From: Prostheceraeus crozeri
Taxonomy: Eukaryota; Platyhelminthes; Polycladida; Euryleptidae
Assembly (NCBI GenBank): GCA_907163375.1
Contig: CAJQUW010009056.1
Coordinates: 1 to 64,000, forward strand
Reading direction: 5' to 3'
Length of the DNA stretch: 64,000 nt
Translations under genes and position numbers: made by a program
The notes under the pieces: model-generated
Told to the model about the DNA's origin: nothing
What the model saw: only the letters and a program-made list of their open reading frames with translations
The model's database searches: none
Part shown: in pieces, positions 24,219 through 34,546 of the stretch
Layout: every line of letters begins with the position of its first letter
Position numbering within the stretch: position 1 is the first letter of the stretch

Positions 24219-24854
24219 TTGGATCTAGTTTACTCATTGATTGACCGAAGTTGTGGGATACTTAAAAGTGGTCATTGAAGAGTTCCTTAATTGAAGCATG
24301 TTTCAAAATTCTCAATGAAATATATATAATGATTTCATGATTTTCAGCAACTCGTAGCGTCTGTGCAAGGAATTACAAACGCTTTCGTAAGGTAAGGATA
24401 TTATTAATGATAAAATCAATGTTTTCTGGAGTTAATGTAAACACGCATGACTCATAAACTTGCTATTATTTTGAAGTCTTCCAACTGATGTCGAAAATTA
24501 TTTTATTCGCTGACAAGCGATGCTACATGGTTTTCCATAAGCTTTTCCCAAAGTGAACAAGTGAAAAGATTCGCAGATGAATGAATTCAACGAGCCATCC
24601 CAGTCAAAATATATGTACTGCTTAAATGCAGTTTAATCCGCATGATTCAGCCTGTCAAGAGACTGCGCTATAATTGCGCTTATTTCAGTTTGCGCTTAGG
24701 TTTAGAATTAGTTTAGTTAGGTGTACTTCAGCAATAAATGATCATAAATGCTTAGCATACAGCTTTTCAAAATTCACGTATCTATTGCTGCGTTTCCTAA
24801 TATTTGATTGACAAACTGCAGTGTTGATTTGCAGTGTCAATGTAATGATGCATT

Positions 24855-25400
24855 CATTAGTAAGTAGAGTGTTGACTCAAAAAAATCTGCGTACAGTGAA
24901 AATGTATATATGAAAAGATTCAGCTTTTTGTGGAGATTGCGTTCATGCGTTCCGAAAAAATATTTGAGCAGTTTTTTAAAAAAGCTAAATTTTTGCAAAT
25001 TTATATACTACCAACATGAAGCCACTTTGTAAGTAGTATGAAACACGTTGGATATCAGAAGGAATGAATATTTGTTAACAAGCATCGCAGCTAAACGGAA
25101 ATTATGCTGATGATCAAGGAAATTTCATGAATTGTATTATAATGAAAATCTTCAAGAAAAAGTCGAAATGCTATTTTACCTTCTTGGCTGAATTTTCATG
25201 TTTTTGATTCAATTTTCATCGGTGTGATTTTGCGGTTCACTAAATTCATGATTCATTTCTTTAATCTGAATGGCGATGTAGACCCATTTGCAGCTTTTAA
25301 AGTTAATTGAAATCATGGTCTTTGATTGTGTTATTTTGCTTTTCCAGTGGCAGGTTGCTTGTGATATGATTCCGCTAAAGAAAATTCTCTTGAGGTTGAA
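24855..25400. repeat. Dispersed repeat, copy B (partner at 7.1-7.7 kb)
   Basis: Direct-orientation counterpart of 7,100-7,640, with about 80 percent identity by eye over some 540 bp. Here the terminal block occurs once, preceded by TTTGCTTTTCCAG, and stays open for about 20 codons (WQVACDMIPLKKILLRLNIK). The shared sequence may be a copied exon with flanking intron or a transposable-element segment. Confidence 0.7.
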
Positions 25401-26076
25401 CATAAAAGTGTTAACAGCCTATCGAATTGGTAATTTAACAAACACTACCTCTCTACTGTATCTACAAATATAAGTGTTGTTGTATGTTGGTGTAGTATTG
25501 TAGTATCAATTACTCAGCGAGATTGGTCTTAGCCAGCAAAACCATATCGTTCATGAAACCTTATAATTTATATAATTTATATCTGTGTATAGTAAAACAA
25601 GTGAAGGAATTAATGAACATCATTTAGCACGTTATAACAAATGCAACAGAAATCAGATTATCACATTCTCCCCCTGCTGAAAATGTTAAAAACACTCATG
25701 CAAGCACAAATTAAACTATACACAGCTTTATATGTGTTAAGGCTGTAATGAAATCAAAACACAATAAAGATGTCTTTGTACGTACACACATTCCTGTCCT
25801 GGTTAACATTCGATTGTATGCACTATACAGTGAGAAATGCTGAGAAGACGATGGTGAAATCATCAAGCGAACTAATTTTCGTACGCCTTCTACTTTTTTT
25901 AATAATGATCGGAAGGGCCAACATTATGGAGAAAACTGGTGCGCAATGATCTGAATTCTTCGAATCTGAAGGAATTTTGGCAATCGAAGCACTTTGCTTG
26001 AACTGACATTAATCCGCAAGCGACGCACGACTTTTTTCCTATCTCTGTAAGGTATCAGGAATTCCTTTTTGCCCAC

Positions 26077-26376
26077 CTAATAGGTTCCTCGATGTGCCGT
26101 CGATTTCGTATTAATCACACTTCTAGCAAACCGAAGCAGATAAACAAAATATTTAATTCTTGGCTGAGGGTGTCTATGTACAGATGAGCGATTGATGATA
26201 AGGTGCTCTTTAACCCGCATATGTAGTGGTCTTATTGAGCTTCTGATGTAAAATTTTTGACATTTCATACATGTAATTTTATTTATGAAATTCTGTTGAA
26301 AACATATTATCTTGACTTGTACCGGACATTGAGTTAATGTGCAGATTTTATCCGTCTTGCGCTTATTGTTTATCAC
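26077..26376 (-). pseudogene. GIY-YIG endonuclease remnant of a retroelement
   Basis: The minus frame contains NFINKITCMKCQKFYIRSSI followed by RPLHMRVKEHL. It matches the GIY-YIG core pattern Y-x-I-x-C-x-x-C-x-x-x-Y-I-G-x-[ST]-x-R-x-x-x-x-R-x-x-E-H, with the glycine of YIG replaced. Such a domain at a C-terminus is found in Penelope-like and a few LINE elements. No reverse transcriptase is adjacent. It is an isolated relic in AT-rich sequence. Confidence 0.65.
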
Positions 26377-27031
26377 GCTTCTTAATGTTTGATTGCGGCG
26401 AACTAGTGTAATGCTTTTCTTTTCTTAAGATTCGCTCATCTGTTCATGCACACCATTGACAATGCGACATTAACTCACGTAATATTAAAGTTGATATCAT
26501 CTGCTCGGACAATGATAGTGCAAATCTCAGACTCCGTGAAGCCACTTATATAGATGCGTTCTGAGTTTGGCCTGAGTTGAGCAACCGTGATGAGATCATT
26601 TTGAAATTTGTACCTAGTTAAAGCTATGAAGTCCTCATCTTTCTATACTACCTGATGAAATACGCATCGGAGATAAACACAGATTGCCTACTTTTTACAT
26701 TATTTTATATTTTCTATCAAAATGAACACTTGGCCTATTCCGAGTTTTTCTAATTTTCTTATCGTTGCTGTCACTTTTGGTTTCAACCACAAAAATCAAA
26801 GCTCAGTTCTCGGGATGCGACAGACTGCAAGTTGCATACTACAGTAGGCCAACATGCTGGGAAGGAAAATATTTCTGACAGCATTTCATTGTGAATTCTT
26901 CACATCATTAGTGCTATGCAGCATTTTAGCACATACTAGGATATCAAAGTAATCCTACATTGGAATCCTTGTCTTCTTCATCCTAGTGACGGAGTATTCC
27001 GCGTTCTGAGAAACCATGTGGGAAGAGTGTT

Positions 27032-27350
27032 GACGTTGATGTGAATATGGCACGTTGATTACCATTGCGTGGTTGTTGATGTGAAGCTGACGCGCTGATT
27101 ACCACGGCGTGGTTGTTGATGTGAAGATGACGCGCTGATTACCATTGCGTGGTTGTTGATGTGAAGATGACGCGCTGATTACCATTGCGTGGTTGTTGAT
27201 GTGAAGCTGGCGCGCTGATTACCACGGCGTGGTTGTTGATGTGAAGCTGGCGCGCTGATTACCACGGCGTGATTGCTGATGTGAAGATGACACGTTGATT
27301 ACCATTGCGTGATTGTTGATGTGAAGATGACACGTTGATTGCCACTATGT
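27032..27350. repeat. Minisatellite, 40-bp period, about 8 units
   Basis: The unit is close to GTTGATGTGAAGATGACGCG plus CTGATTACCATTGCGTGGTT. It repeats every 40 bp, as seen from the recurring GGTTGTTGAT and its variants at 27,071, 27,111, 27,151, 27,191, 27,231, 27,271 and 27,311. Two sub-variants (ACCATTGCG and ACCACGGCG) alternate irregularly, which suggests unit shuffling. There are no unique spacers. Confidence 0.93.
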
Positions 27351-28185
27351 GATTCGCTGGCTACCAGCTCTTTCGTAAATCCGTCTTTCTTGCTTCGTAT
27401 GAAACGGGTATAAGCGCTTTGTGACTGGGAGAGCAAAGAGTTCGCTTTGGATCACTCCATCTTCGGGAATGAAGTCACGAAACTTAGATACTATTCATTC
27501 ATGCAAAATTAGGTAAAACTTTTTTTAGGGCCGGTATGATCCGGTGCAGAATAAACATTCTTGTGAAACAGCACCTCGAAAGGAAGCTTTATTCTGCTGT
27601 AACACAGCCTTGCCGTGATAGTTATTGCAGTCAGTGCTTGGCAATAGGCTTTGGCGGTTTCAATAAAGTTGGCTACAATAATACTTCAATTCATTTTACA
27701 TTATTTTCGTTTGATAGAGTGAGACTACTTTTGTAAAACTAATGCATTTCGATAACGGTACAATAATCATGCTTACTTTATAATCGATGCAAGCACAATT
27801 ATCTGCTAGTCAGGCTGTAAACATTGAAAATATTTTGTATATTATATGCAAACTATTAATTTAACGGTTGGAGGACAACCTGGGTGTAACACACCCAAGT
27901 GAAAAATTCAATTTCGTCTCATTTCTAAACTATTGCGATTTAAGAGTTGAAACTTCAGGACTTTGTGCGTCTAGGTGAGAGCAAGTTATGACCAAAACAT
28001 CAAGCAAAACGAATAGATACTTTAGGCGCAATTGATAGATAATAGTTAAAGGACAACCTGGGTGTAATACACCCAGGTGTGATTATTGCATTCCACTGAG
28101 CAACGGCTGAGGCGAATTTTGACTTCAACGATTAAAGTAAAGTGATTCAAGCGCTACTGTTGACCTCGCTTCTCCCTCAGCTATT

Positions 28186-29345
28186 CATTGATGCTCTATT
28201 CGCCATTGTGGCTAGCCAATAACAGTCAATCTCTGTTGAAAACTCAGCGAAATCGTGCGGCAGTGTTGCCTATCCTCAAGAACACGGTCACGGAAGGTCG
28301 AAGTCGAGGCGATCATCGCTACTATGTATCTGGAGAAAAACTTCTGTGCAGTTTTTGGGACAAAGGCATGAGTAAGCCCGTGCGGCACTCCTGTACTTTA
28401 CTGATCCCTATATGGGAATGCGAGAAACGACCTCCTGTACTTTACTGGTCCCAAATTTAGCACGAACGCTGACGTGTTGCTATGTGTCAAATCGTGCGAA
28501 TGAACTATGGCTGGTGATCTTTGAACTCCCACGCATTGCTTTAAGGGATTGGCTATCTCTCTTTAGTGTGTTGAGAAGGAATTTGACGTGAAAATGGTAT
28601 ATAGCTTTTTAATGTTTTTGAAGCAAAAAATGCTTTTAATTCGATAAATATTTGTTTTTAATTTGGCCCCAGTAAAGTACAGGTGGTGATATTTAGGGAC
28701 CAGTAAAGTACAGGAGGGGGTATTTTGGGACCAGTAAAGTACAGGAGTGCGGCCCGTGCTTCTCCTCGATACATGTACACGGGAGACTGCTGCCGCCGCG
28801 GCAAGTAACAGTGAGAAGCCGCACCTACAGTCGACTTCTACAATCAAATGAATAGCGGAGTGGACCTCGTGGACAAGAAGGTACGAGGGTTTTCGGCAAA
28901 GCGAAAATGCAGACGCTGGCCAGTAGGTGTTATTTGCAACTTATTCGATGTCGCGGGTATCAATGCACAGTTCATTCATGAGCGGACCAGCGACGTCTAC
29001 ATGAGCCGCGTCGAATTCTTGAAAAGCGTGGGTTACGAACTGGTTGACCAGAAAATACGCCAAAGGATTACAAATGCCCAAAGTCTACAAAAGCATGTTC
29101 GAAGTACCATTGAAATGCTAGGTTATACAATTCCTGACAATCGCAACCTGAATTGTGAGTCTTGCAACCTGAACAGTGAGTCTCGCAGCCTGAATCGCGA
29201 GTCTCTGCAAAGGCAACAACGATGTCAAATTTGTAAAACAAGCGCAGAAAAAAGTCAAGGTCAGTATGCTGCTCCTGTGAGAAAGTGATTTGCATGGACC
29301 ACATGTACAAGCTTTGCCCTGGATGTTTTGGACTACCTGTCGAGT
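28186..29345 (+). pseudogene. piggyBac-type transposase, C-terminal half
   Basis: The plus-strand segment 28,848-29,288 begins MNSGVDLVDKKVRGFSAKRK and continues CRRWPVGVICNLFDVAGINA. This is the hallmark of piggyBac transposases: the final catalytic aspartate in GVDxxD, then the RRWP helix region. A C-terminal Cys cluster (CQIC ... CMDHMYKLCPGC) resembles the family's zinc-binding tail. Upstream, 28,188-28,383 shows the weaker GDHRYYVSGEKLLCSFWDKG block. The N-terminal half is missing, frames differ, and a 368-bp MITE splits the two parts, so the gene is inactive. Confidence 0.88.
28384..28751. mobile_element. 368-bp MITE inside the piggyBac transposase
   Basis: The ends are inverted (GGCACTCCTGTACTTTACTG and CAGTAAAGTACAGGAGTGCG). 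The 8-bp direct repeat GCCCGTGC flanks them exactly at 28,376-28,383 and 28,752-28,759. Inside, CCTGTACTTTACTGG-type words occur twice at the left, and their inverse three times at the right, as subterminal repeats. The 8-bp duplication fits a non-autonomous hAT-type element. It has no coding capacity. Confidence 0.88.
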
Positions 29346-29948
29346 GATTTCCGAGTGATGTCGAGTGATTCTTTGCATTCCAACAATTAGTTCCATATTA
29401 TGCTGTGTTCCCTTTTTACTTCAACATAATGTGGGTTATAGCTGATAGCTAGATATCGATAAGTACTACAGTTGAATTGATTTAATCATTATTCATGTAC
29501 GTATAATGTTTGCAAATTGAAATCTTGACTATTTCGAAACACAAGTGATCGTTTTTACTTTCTCGTTTTTTATGTTTAGAGCATTATGTTTCACATGAAT
29601 ATTTGTAAGTGAATAAAAGCTATGTAATAAAGTTAGTTTTTGATATCAACACTGGAAGTGCGATTTATAGGTACTGTACTTAAATAAAGCACTTTTTCAT
29701 ACCAATGTGGTGTAGTACCTGACTTGATATTGACAAAACAAATCATATGCCTATTTATAGCCTACCATCACATAGAAAGAAACAATATCTATGTAGGCCT
29801 ACAAAAAGAAATAATTTTGTTTAGATAGAGGCCTACTCGCACATGCATGTGTTAGTGCAAAATAAAAGAGAGTTAACACAATAATTTAGGCCAAAATGAG
29901 ATTACTGTTTATCAGCATAAACATGAGTTCCGCAAGGAAATAAGAGTA

Positions 29949-30249
29949 GTAGTGAAAACTGTGCCCTACTTGCGAGGGATAGGTACATGGATAGGTACAT
30001 GTATAATTCAGTGTTATCAATAGGAACATGGATAGGTACATGTATAATTCAGTGTTATGAATAGGAACATGCATGACTTCTGTCTTACTGGATAGGTACA
30101 TGTGTTTGGTAGACTGGGTTGAGTACATTGCGTTTCGGAACGTCTATGATCGAACTTGTGCGACTTGGTTCTGAGTACTTGGGTACGTACCGATAGACGT
30201 CCGTTGTTTGATTTTGAATGGGTCTGCTCAATTGCGACTATTGTGACTA
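29949..30249 (+). repeat. Polinton left terminal inverted repeat
   Basis: Begins GTAGTGAAAACTGTGCCCTA and matches the inverse of 50,300-50,600 with about five differences. It contains short tandem words (ATAGGTACATG and TATAATTCAGTGTTAT repeated twice). Open frames within it are by-products of these repeats. Confidence 0.93.
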
Positions 30250-30313
30250 TTGCAACCATTGTAATCAAGATGACAGTCACATTGATTTTCCTTTTTACGT
30301 AGACAAACTATGC

Positions 30314-30321
30314 TATAAATA
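30314..30321 (+). promoter_or_regulatory. TATA box of the UBA/RING cargo gene
   Basis: TATAAATA lies about 13 bp before the first ATG at 30,334. That is very close, so translation may start at a later ATG (30,347 or 30,353 region) or the leader may be very short. Confidence 0.4.
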
Positions 30322-30333
30322 TGAGATAGTTGT

Positions 30334-30846
30334 TTGATGACATACATAATGATGACTAGTATCCCAACGTCGTGGGTTGTCGCAAGAGACCTTGGATATT
30401 CGTTCAAAGCTATAGAAACTGTAACAAATCTCAGTGAAAATATCAACGCTGGTGATTTAGTTGATCGACTAATGGATCTAGATGAGCATGCTATAAATCA
30501 CAATTTGGATCGTAGGTGGGTAGAGGATTTCTCCATGCTACACTGCAATGATAGTGAAATTAGGAGGATCAAATTGGAACGATATGGAAAGAAGCAGACA
30601 TTTGACAGTGTTTTAATAAAAAGTTCTCCCAATTAAAGTGACTTCAGAAGGAAATTAGAAGAAGAGACATTTAAATTATTATGTGAACGGAACTGCGTTA
30701 AATGTTTAAAACAGGAACGATCCCTTCTCTTTTTACCATGTTCTCATAGCGTTATGTGTTCTACATGTTATGTACCCTTTGAAACTTCATCTTGTCCCCT
30801 TTGTGATCAAGAAATATCTTCAACAGTCACTGTATATCGTGCATGA
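30334..30846 (+). CDS. Polinton cargo: IAP-like protein with UBA-like and RING regions
   Basis: The N-terminal part (VARDLGYSFKAIETV, then NINAGDLVDRLMDLDEH) has the G-[YF]-S helix-turn and L-V-x-x-L-L pattern of the UBA domain of inhibitor-of-apoptosis proteins. The C-terminal part has a complete C3HC4 RING: CVKC, FLPCSHSVMCSTC and CPLC, ending STVTVYRA, the usual RING end of IAPs (VRTFLS-like). No BIR repeat is present. RING proteins of this class are E3 ubiquitin ligases, and iap genes are known cargo of large DNA viruses. The product would plausibly block host cell death, which is inference. The gene is treated as part of a broken element. Confidence 0.7.
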
Positions 30847-30901
30847 TGAGTCATCATGCACGTCTGTGATTGGTCACTATTGTGTCTTTGTGTGGCTTTT
30901 C

Positions 30902-30909
30902 TATATAAG
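30902..30909 (+). promoter_or_regulatory. TATA box with upstream AP-1-type site
   Basis: CTATATAAGGAGGACATT precedes the gene at 31,073. An AP-1/TRE-type site, ATGAGTCAT (30,846-30,854), and an inverted CCAAT (ATTGG near 30,872) lie upstream. The spacing is normal for an animal core promoter. Confidence 0.6.
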
Positions 30910-31072
30910 GAGGACATTGTACCGTTCTATTTCAAGCATAATTTGAGGCTAATACAATGTCAATCAGCATGTCGTTCACTACCAACATTCCCATTTCAAT
31001 AATTTACCGAAGTCAACTCTTCACCGGCAATATATTTTATTCTGCCGTAATATAACTGGCTATAAAGCGGAT

Positions 31073-31579
31073 TTGGTGGATCTGATGGAGGAAATAGTAA
31101 AGTATTTCCGCTGCGGAGAGGATGTTGTGGTGCAGAGAATGTTAATGAGAGTCGTGAACAACGCTCTTACACGAGTTGCAAGATTTTGGCTCAATGAAGT
31201 ATTTCGCCCACTAGCTCAAACTGAGATTGTACCGGAATACTCTCGTTGTTGCTGCAGCAGTATCCAAAGGAAACACAGCACATGTCTCCATGACATTATC
31301 ACCTCCAGCTACTTTGACGAGAAGGGTGACAAATGTGAATTGGGCTTATTCAGTGGACCGCCATCAGTGAGCATCAATGTGGCTGCTCAAGGACATTCTG
31401 AGGTAATCAGTTTGCGGGCATACTATGCCAATATTTTAAAGACTTTCCATTCAAAGCCGTGCTGTATGTGCTGTCCAATTTCAAAACATCAAATGAAAGA
31501 CATTGAGCAGCTCATTACTGCTACAAATCAGACTCTAGCCGATGTGAGTGTGTATCAGTTTCCCTCTACAACTTGTTAA
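31073..31579 (+). CDS. Polinton cargo protein, unrecognised (168 aa)
   Basis: A single open frame follows a strong TATA box by about 165 bp. The protein is rich in cysteine (CCCSS, CCMCCP) with an N-terminal amphipathic stretch (LMEEIVKYFRCGEDVVVQRM). A central segment, GLFSGPPSVSINVAAQG, may be a loop. I recognise no family. The cysteine pairs suggest metal binding or disulphides. Its position among accessory genes at the left end suggests a role in host interaction, not in the virion, which is inference from position only. Confidence 0.55.
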   Translation: MVDLMEEIVKYFRCGEDVVVQRMLMRVVNNALTRVARFWLNEVFRPLAQTEIVPEYSRCCCSSIQRKHSTCLHDIITSSYFDEKGDKCELGLFSGPPSVSINVAAQGHSEVISLRAYYANILKTFHSKPCCMCCPISKHQMKDIEQLITATNQTLADVSVYQFPSTTC

Positions 31580-31714
31580 GTGTTTTGTGTAATTTTATAA
31601 GTACCAGCAACAAACTCTGCGTGATATGTGAATGCTTGTAAACTTTTGTGTATAATGTTGTAAGTACTAAGCAGAAATTGTAATTGTATTATCTATTTCC
31701 ATATTAGAATAAAA

Positions 31715-32107
31715 ATGTCTGTAAAACGGAAGGCATCTTCTCGTCAATCGAAACGGTCCTTCAAACCTTCAAGTCAGTTTAAAAAGGCGTTGCGAAAGTT
31801 AAACAGGATACATGATAATAAGAAGAAGTGTAAATTGATTCAAAATTCAAGTGATGATTTCATTCGCGATTTAGCTTTTGCAATACACAAATGTCTACCT
31901 ATTTACAAGCCTCTATTGAATGCTGGCTCTTTGAATAGCATAAAAAAGTTTTCAAATCCAAGGAGTAGTGATAAGAAAAGGCGAAACTTAATTCAGCGCG
32001 GTGGTGGTGGGTTTCTAAGTATGCTAAATGATATTGGAAACAGTATTAATGGTGTAGTCAATAGTCCGCTTGGAAGGATTGCAGCAACTGCTGCAATGTT
32101 AATATAA
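31715..32107 (+). CDS. Polinton small basic protein with Gly-rich amphipathic tail (130 aa)
   Basis: The first 90 residues are very basic (VKRKASSRQSKRSFKPS). A conserved-looking core follows (FIRDLAFAIHKCLPI), then KKRRNLIQRGGGGFLSMLND and a weakly hydrophobic C-terminus. Many Polintons and adintoviruses encode a short protein of this design, with a basic body ending in R-N-L-I/L-V-Q-R-G-G-F-L and a hydrophobic tail. It is thought to be a virion or membrane-active component. The family match is by pattern recall only. The frame is open throughout. Confidence 0.6.
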   Translation: MSVKRKASSRQSKRSFKPSSQFKKALRKLNRIHDNKKKCKLIQNSSDDFIRDLAFAIHKCLPIYKPLLNAGSLNSIKKFSNPRSSDKKRRNLIQRGGGGFLSMLNDIGNSINGVVNSPLGRIAATAAMLI

Positions 32108-32165
32108 TGTTAACGAATCATTAAGTGACACGTCATCACTTTGATTGATGAGTCATATATAGGTG

Positions 32166-32173
32166 TATATAAG
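32166..32173 (+). promoter_or_regulatory. TATA box with AP-1-type and CRE-like sites
   Basis: GTATATAAGGAAGACACTT closely resembles the promoter at 30,902. ATGAGTCAT ends at 32,156 and CACGTCATCAC lies near 32,129. The ATG of the next gene is at 32,259, about 90 bp downstream. Confidence 0.65.
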
Positions 32174-32258
32174 GAAGACACTTTAATGATATTTTATCAC
32201 TTTCAAGTGACAATTCATTTGCGCTGGTTGAAAGCTCCGAATTAGTACTTGTTAAAAC

Positions 32259-32897
32259 ATGACTCAGAAAATGTATACAATCAGAGAGGAAGGTGACGCT
32301 TTTGAGCAAGATCTCTTGAAGCTTCGTCCGACACGAAAGGTGCAAAGGATTGGAAATACATTCTACTTTCAAACCTTGAATTATGGTGATGCTGGCTTTT
32401 ATCTTCAAGTTCCATTCTTCCACAGTAATGGCATGTCTACATCAGGGTATAGCAATATGAGACAAATGCGAGTGACTTTTCCAAAATGGCAACAGGTGAT
32501 TCTTAAAACTATTGACTCTTTCGCGAAAGAATGTGTTGAGCTGCCTGAAAGTGCTCCCACTCATTGGAGAAAGGCATTAGAGGAAGGAGTTGGTTACAAG
32601 GGATTGCCGGAATTCGATACACTGTTTTTAAAACTATCGGATCATTTTCAAGCATTCGATCTCTTTACAAACGCGATGGAATGTGAGGATCTCAAACGGG
32701 GCCGCTATATGGGCTTAGTGCACGTTACCGGACTTTATATTGGCTCACATGGTTCAACTGGTAGAGTCGCATCTTTACAAATGAAGGTTCTTCAACTAGT
32801 CTATGAACCACTACCAATTGATATATGCTTAATTAACATTGATAAGACTGCTTCAAGTGATGGGAAGGAAGAGCAAAAAGCGAGGGCGGAAATCTGA
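32259..32897 (+). CDS. Polinton protein, unrecognised (212 aa)
   Basis: One open frame under a strong TATA box. It starts MTQKMYTIREEGDAFEQDLL and has alternating hydrophobic strands (NTFYFQTLNYGDAGFYLQVP) and a C-terminal beta-like segment (YMGLVHVTGLYIG). It ends in a charged tail. No known motif was recognised. It lies just upstream of the packaging ATPase and has no obvious similarity to the other proteins of the element. It could be a structural accessory or a regulatory protein. There are no transmembrane segments. Confidence 0.6.
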   Translation: MTQKMYTIREEGDAFEQDLLKLRPTRKVQRIGNTFYFQTLNYGDAGFYLQVPFFHSNGMSTSGYSNMRQMRVTFPKWQQVILKTIDSFAKECVELPESAPTHWRKALEEGVGYKGLPEFDTLFLKLSDHFQAFDLFTNAMECEDLKRGRYMGLVHVTGLYIGSHGSTGRVASLQMKVLQLVYEPLPIDICLINIDKTASSDGKEEQKARAEI

Positions 32898-33116
32898 AGA
32901 TGGGAATCCTAAATTGGAGTTGAAGCGCCAAGATGCTGACTTGAAAACTTTCTATAATCCCAATTGTGATGAGGAAACAAAAATGTTTTAATTTGTAAAT
33001 GTAGCTTGAAAGTTTCTATTCTGAATGTAAATAAACGTGATCTGGAACATGTGTCTGTTTTGTTGTTCTAAGCAAAATTAGCGGGATGATGAGTTTAATG
33101 TTAATGGGATTATAAG

Positions 33117-33752
33117 ATGACAGATTTTCGTCTATTCACTGATCGCACAATGTGTGTCGCTGGACCAAGTCAGTCCGGTAAAACTACATTTGTAACTGAA
33201 TTTCTACAATATAGAAATGAAATGTTTAACAAGGAAATTAAGAGAGTCAAATGGTATTATGGAATATTTCAACAACAACTACATTCTGCACTTCGCCAGA
33301 AAGGTTATGAGGTGAAGCAAGGTTTGCCATCAACTGAGGATATCAAATCAGGTGACTTACTAGTATTAGATGATCTAGTACGTGAAAGCAAATCTTCAAA
33401 GGATGTAACTGAAATGTTCATTCAAACTGCACATCATAGGGAATCTTTTATGATCTAAATCACCCAAAACATCTTCGATGGAGGGAAAGAGCAAAGAACT
33501 AGAAGTTTGAATACACATTATTTGGCAATATTTAAAAATCCAAGAGATGGCAGTCAGATACATCATCTCAGTAGACAGATATTACCTCAACAACCTAAAG
33601 TACTTTCAAAAATATATGAAGATGTAACAAAGAAACCACATGGCTATCTATTTATTGATCTAACCCAGGAATGTCCGGAACGACCTCGATTTCGAACAAA
33701 TATCATACCTAATTCCGCCGAACCAATGACAGTTTTCTCGGTTCACAGTTAG
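33117..33752 (+). CDS. Polinton packaging ATPase (FtsK/HerA, A32-like)
   Basis: Walker A is GPSQSGKT near residue 20, Walker B is LLVLDDL near residue 80, and the family-typical histidine stretch TAHHRESFMI follows. The downstream part has LAIFKNPRDGSQIHHLSRQI and a conserved Pro-rich end, as in Polinton and adenovirus-like genome-packaging ATPases. The enzyme drives DNA into preformed capsids. The gene belongs to a broken element and is not whole. It heads the virion-gene block on the plus strand. Confidence 0.93.
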
Positions 33753-33761
33753 TTTTAAGCA

Positions 33762-34442
33762 ATGTACTTTGTTGCCTTATTATTTTCAAACATGTCGTAT
33801 TCAAAGATGGTAGTCATTCCTCAAGAGGAGTATGTACAATTAACTACATTGCAAAGTGCGCAGGAAGTCAAAAATATAGATCAACCCATTACGAATCAAC
33901 TTAAGGAACTAACACAAAAGGATATGGAAATTCAGAAGATTAAGGATCCCTATCGACAAATGCAGTTAGCAGCTGAAAACATTGACGAGAGGCGACAGAT
34001 TCGTGACAAGTTGCGACGATTTATAACCTTGTCAACACCTCGACCATATCGTGTGCGCGCTGAGCGATTATTTGACTTTATTGATCCACATGTGAAGTTC
34101 AATGAGAGAGGGAAGATAATAGATGAAACAACTGGTGATGTTATTAGAAATGGTCACATAGATGACCTTCTACAATATGCTGTCAGAGATGTAAGGCGAA
34201 AACTAGGTGCACCACAAGGGTGGACATATTTTCAGAAAATTTTATCTGATCAAAATGTACCTCACAATATTATTGGAGGACCGACTGTGAATAAGTTGGA
34301 TAAGGGTAACTTACTAGATGGATTAAAAAGTAAAACACCCACGATGGCGGTCAAACGAGAGCTTCATGATCCCGATGATCTGCAACCAAAAAGAGCTACT
34401 AGGCGCTCAATGCGTGTTGCGAAGGAGTATAGTAAATATTAG
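33762..34442 (+). CDS. Polinton conserved protein between ATPase and integrase (226 aa)
   Basis: It starts with KMVVIPQEEYVQL near residue 15, the usual opening of a conserved Polinton protein of unknown function. It continues with a helical, charged coiled-coil-prone region (residues 30-90), then GKIIDETTGDVIRNGHIDDL, a G-x-I-x-x-S-[ND]-I/H-x-D-L-L pattern common to this family, and a basic C-terminal tail (KRATRRSMRVAKEYSKY). It is a likely virion-associated factor by position. The frame is open from end to end. Confidence 0.7.
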   Translation: MYFVALLFSNMSYSKMVVIPQEEYVQLTTLQSAQEVKNIDQPITNQLKELTQKDMEIQKIKDPYRQMQLAAENIDERRQIRDKLRRFITLSTPRPYRVRAERLFDFIDPHVKFNERGKIIDETTGDVIRNGHIDDLLQYAVRDVRRKLGAPQGWTYFQKILSDQNVPHNIIGGPTVNKLDKGNLLDGLKSKTPTMAVKRELHDPDDLQPKRATRRSMRVAKEYSKY

Positions 34443-34546
34443 GCAAATATGAATTAAGCCTTGCCTCTCTCATATCATGTCGTTACACAAATTTTGCTGT
34501 TGTTTGAAATCTGCGCTCGAAGGTAAAGGAGAAGAGGGCATAGAGG

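Noticed and set aside
27032-27350. Regularly spaced repeat that might be a CRISPR array
   Set aside because: The whole 40-bp unit is repeated with no unique spacers, and the genome is animal. It is a minisatellite.
29886-30280. Open frames inside the left Polinton terminal repeat, and the 50,421-50,609 frame
   Set aside because: They are mirror translations of the inverted repeats and their short tandem words, not genes.
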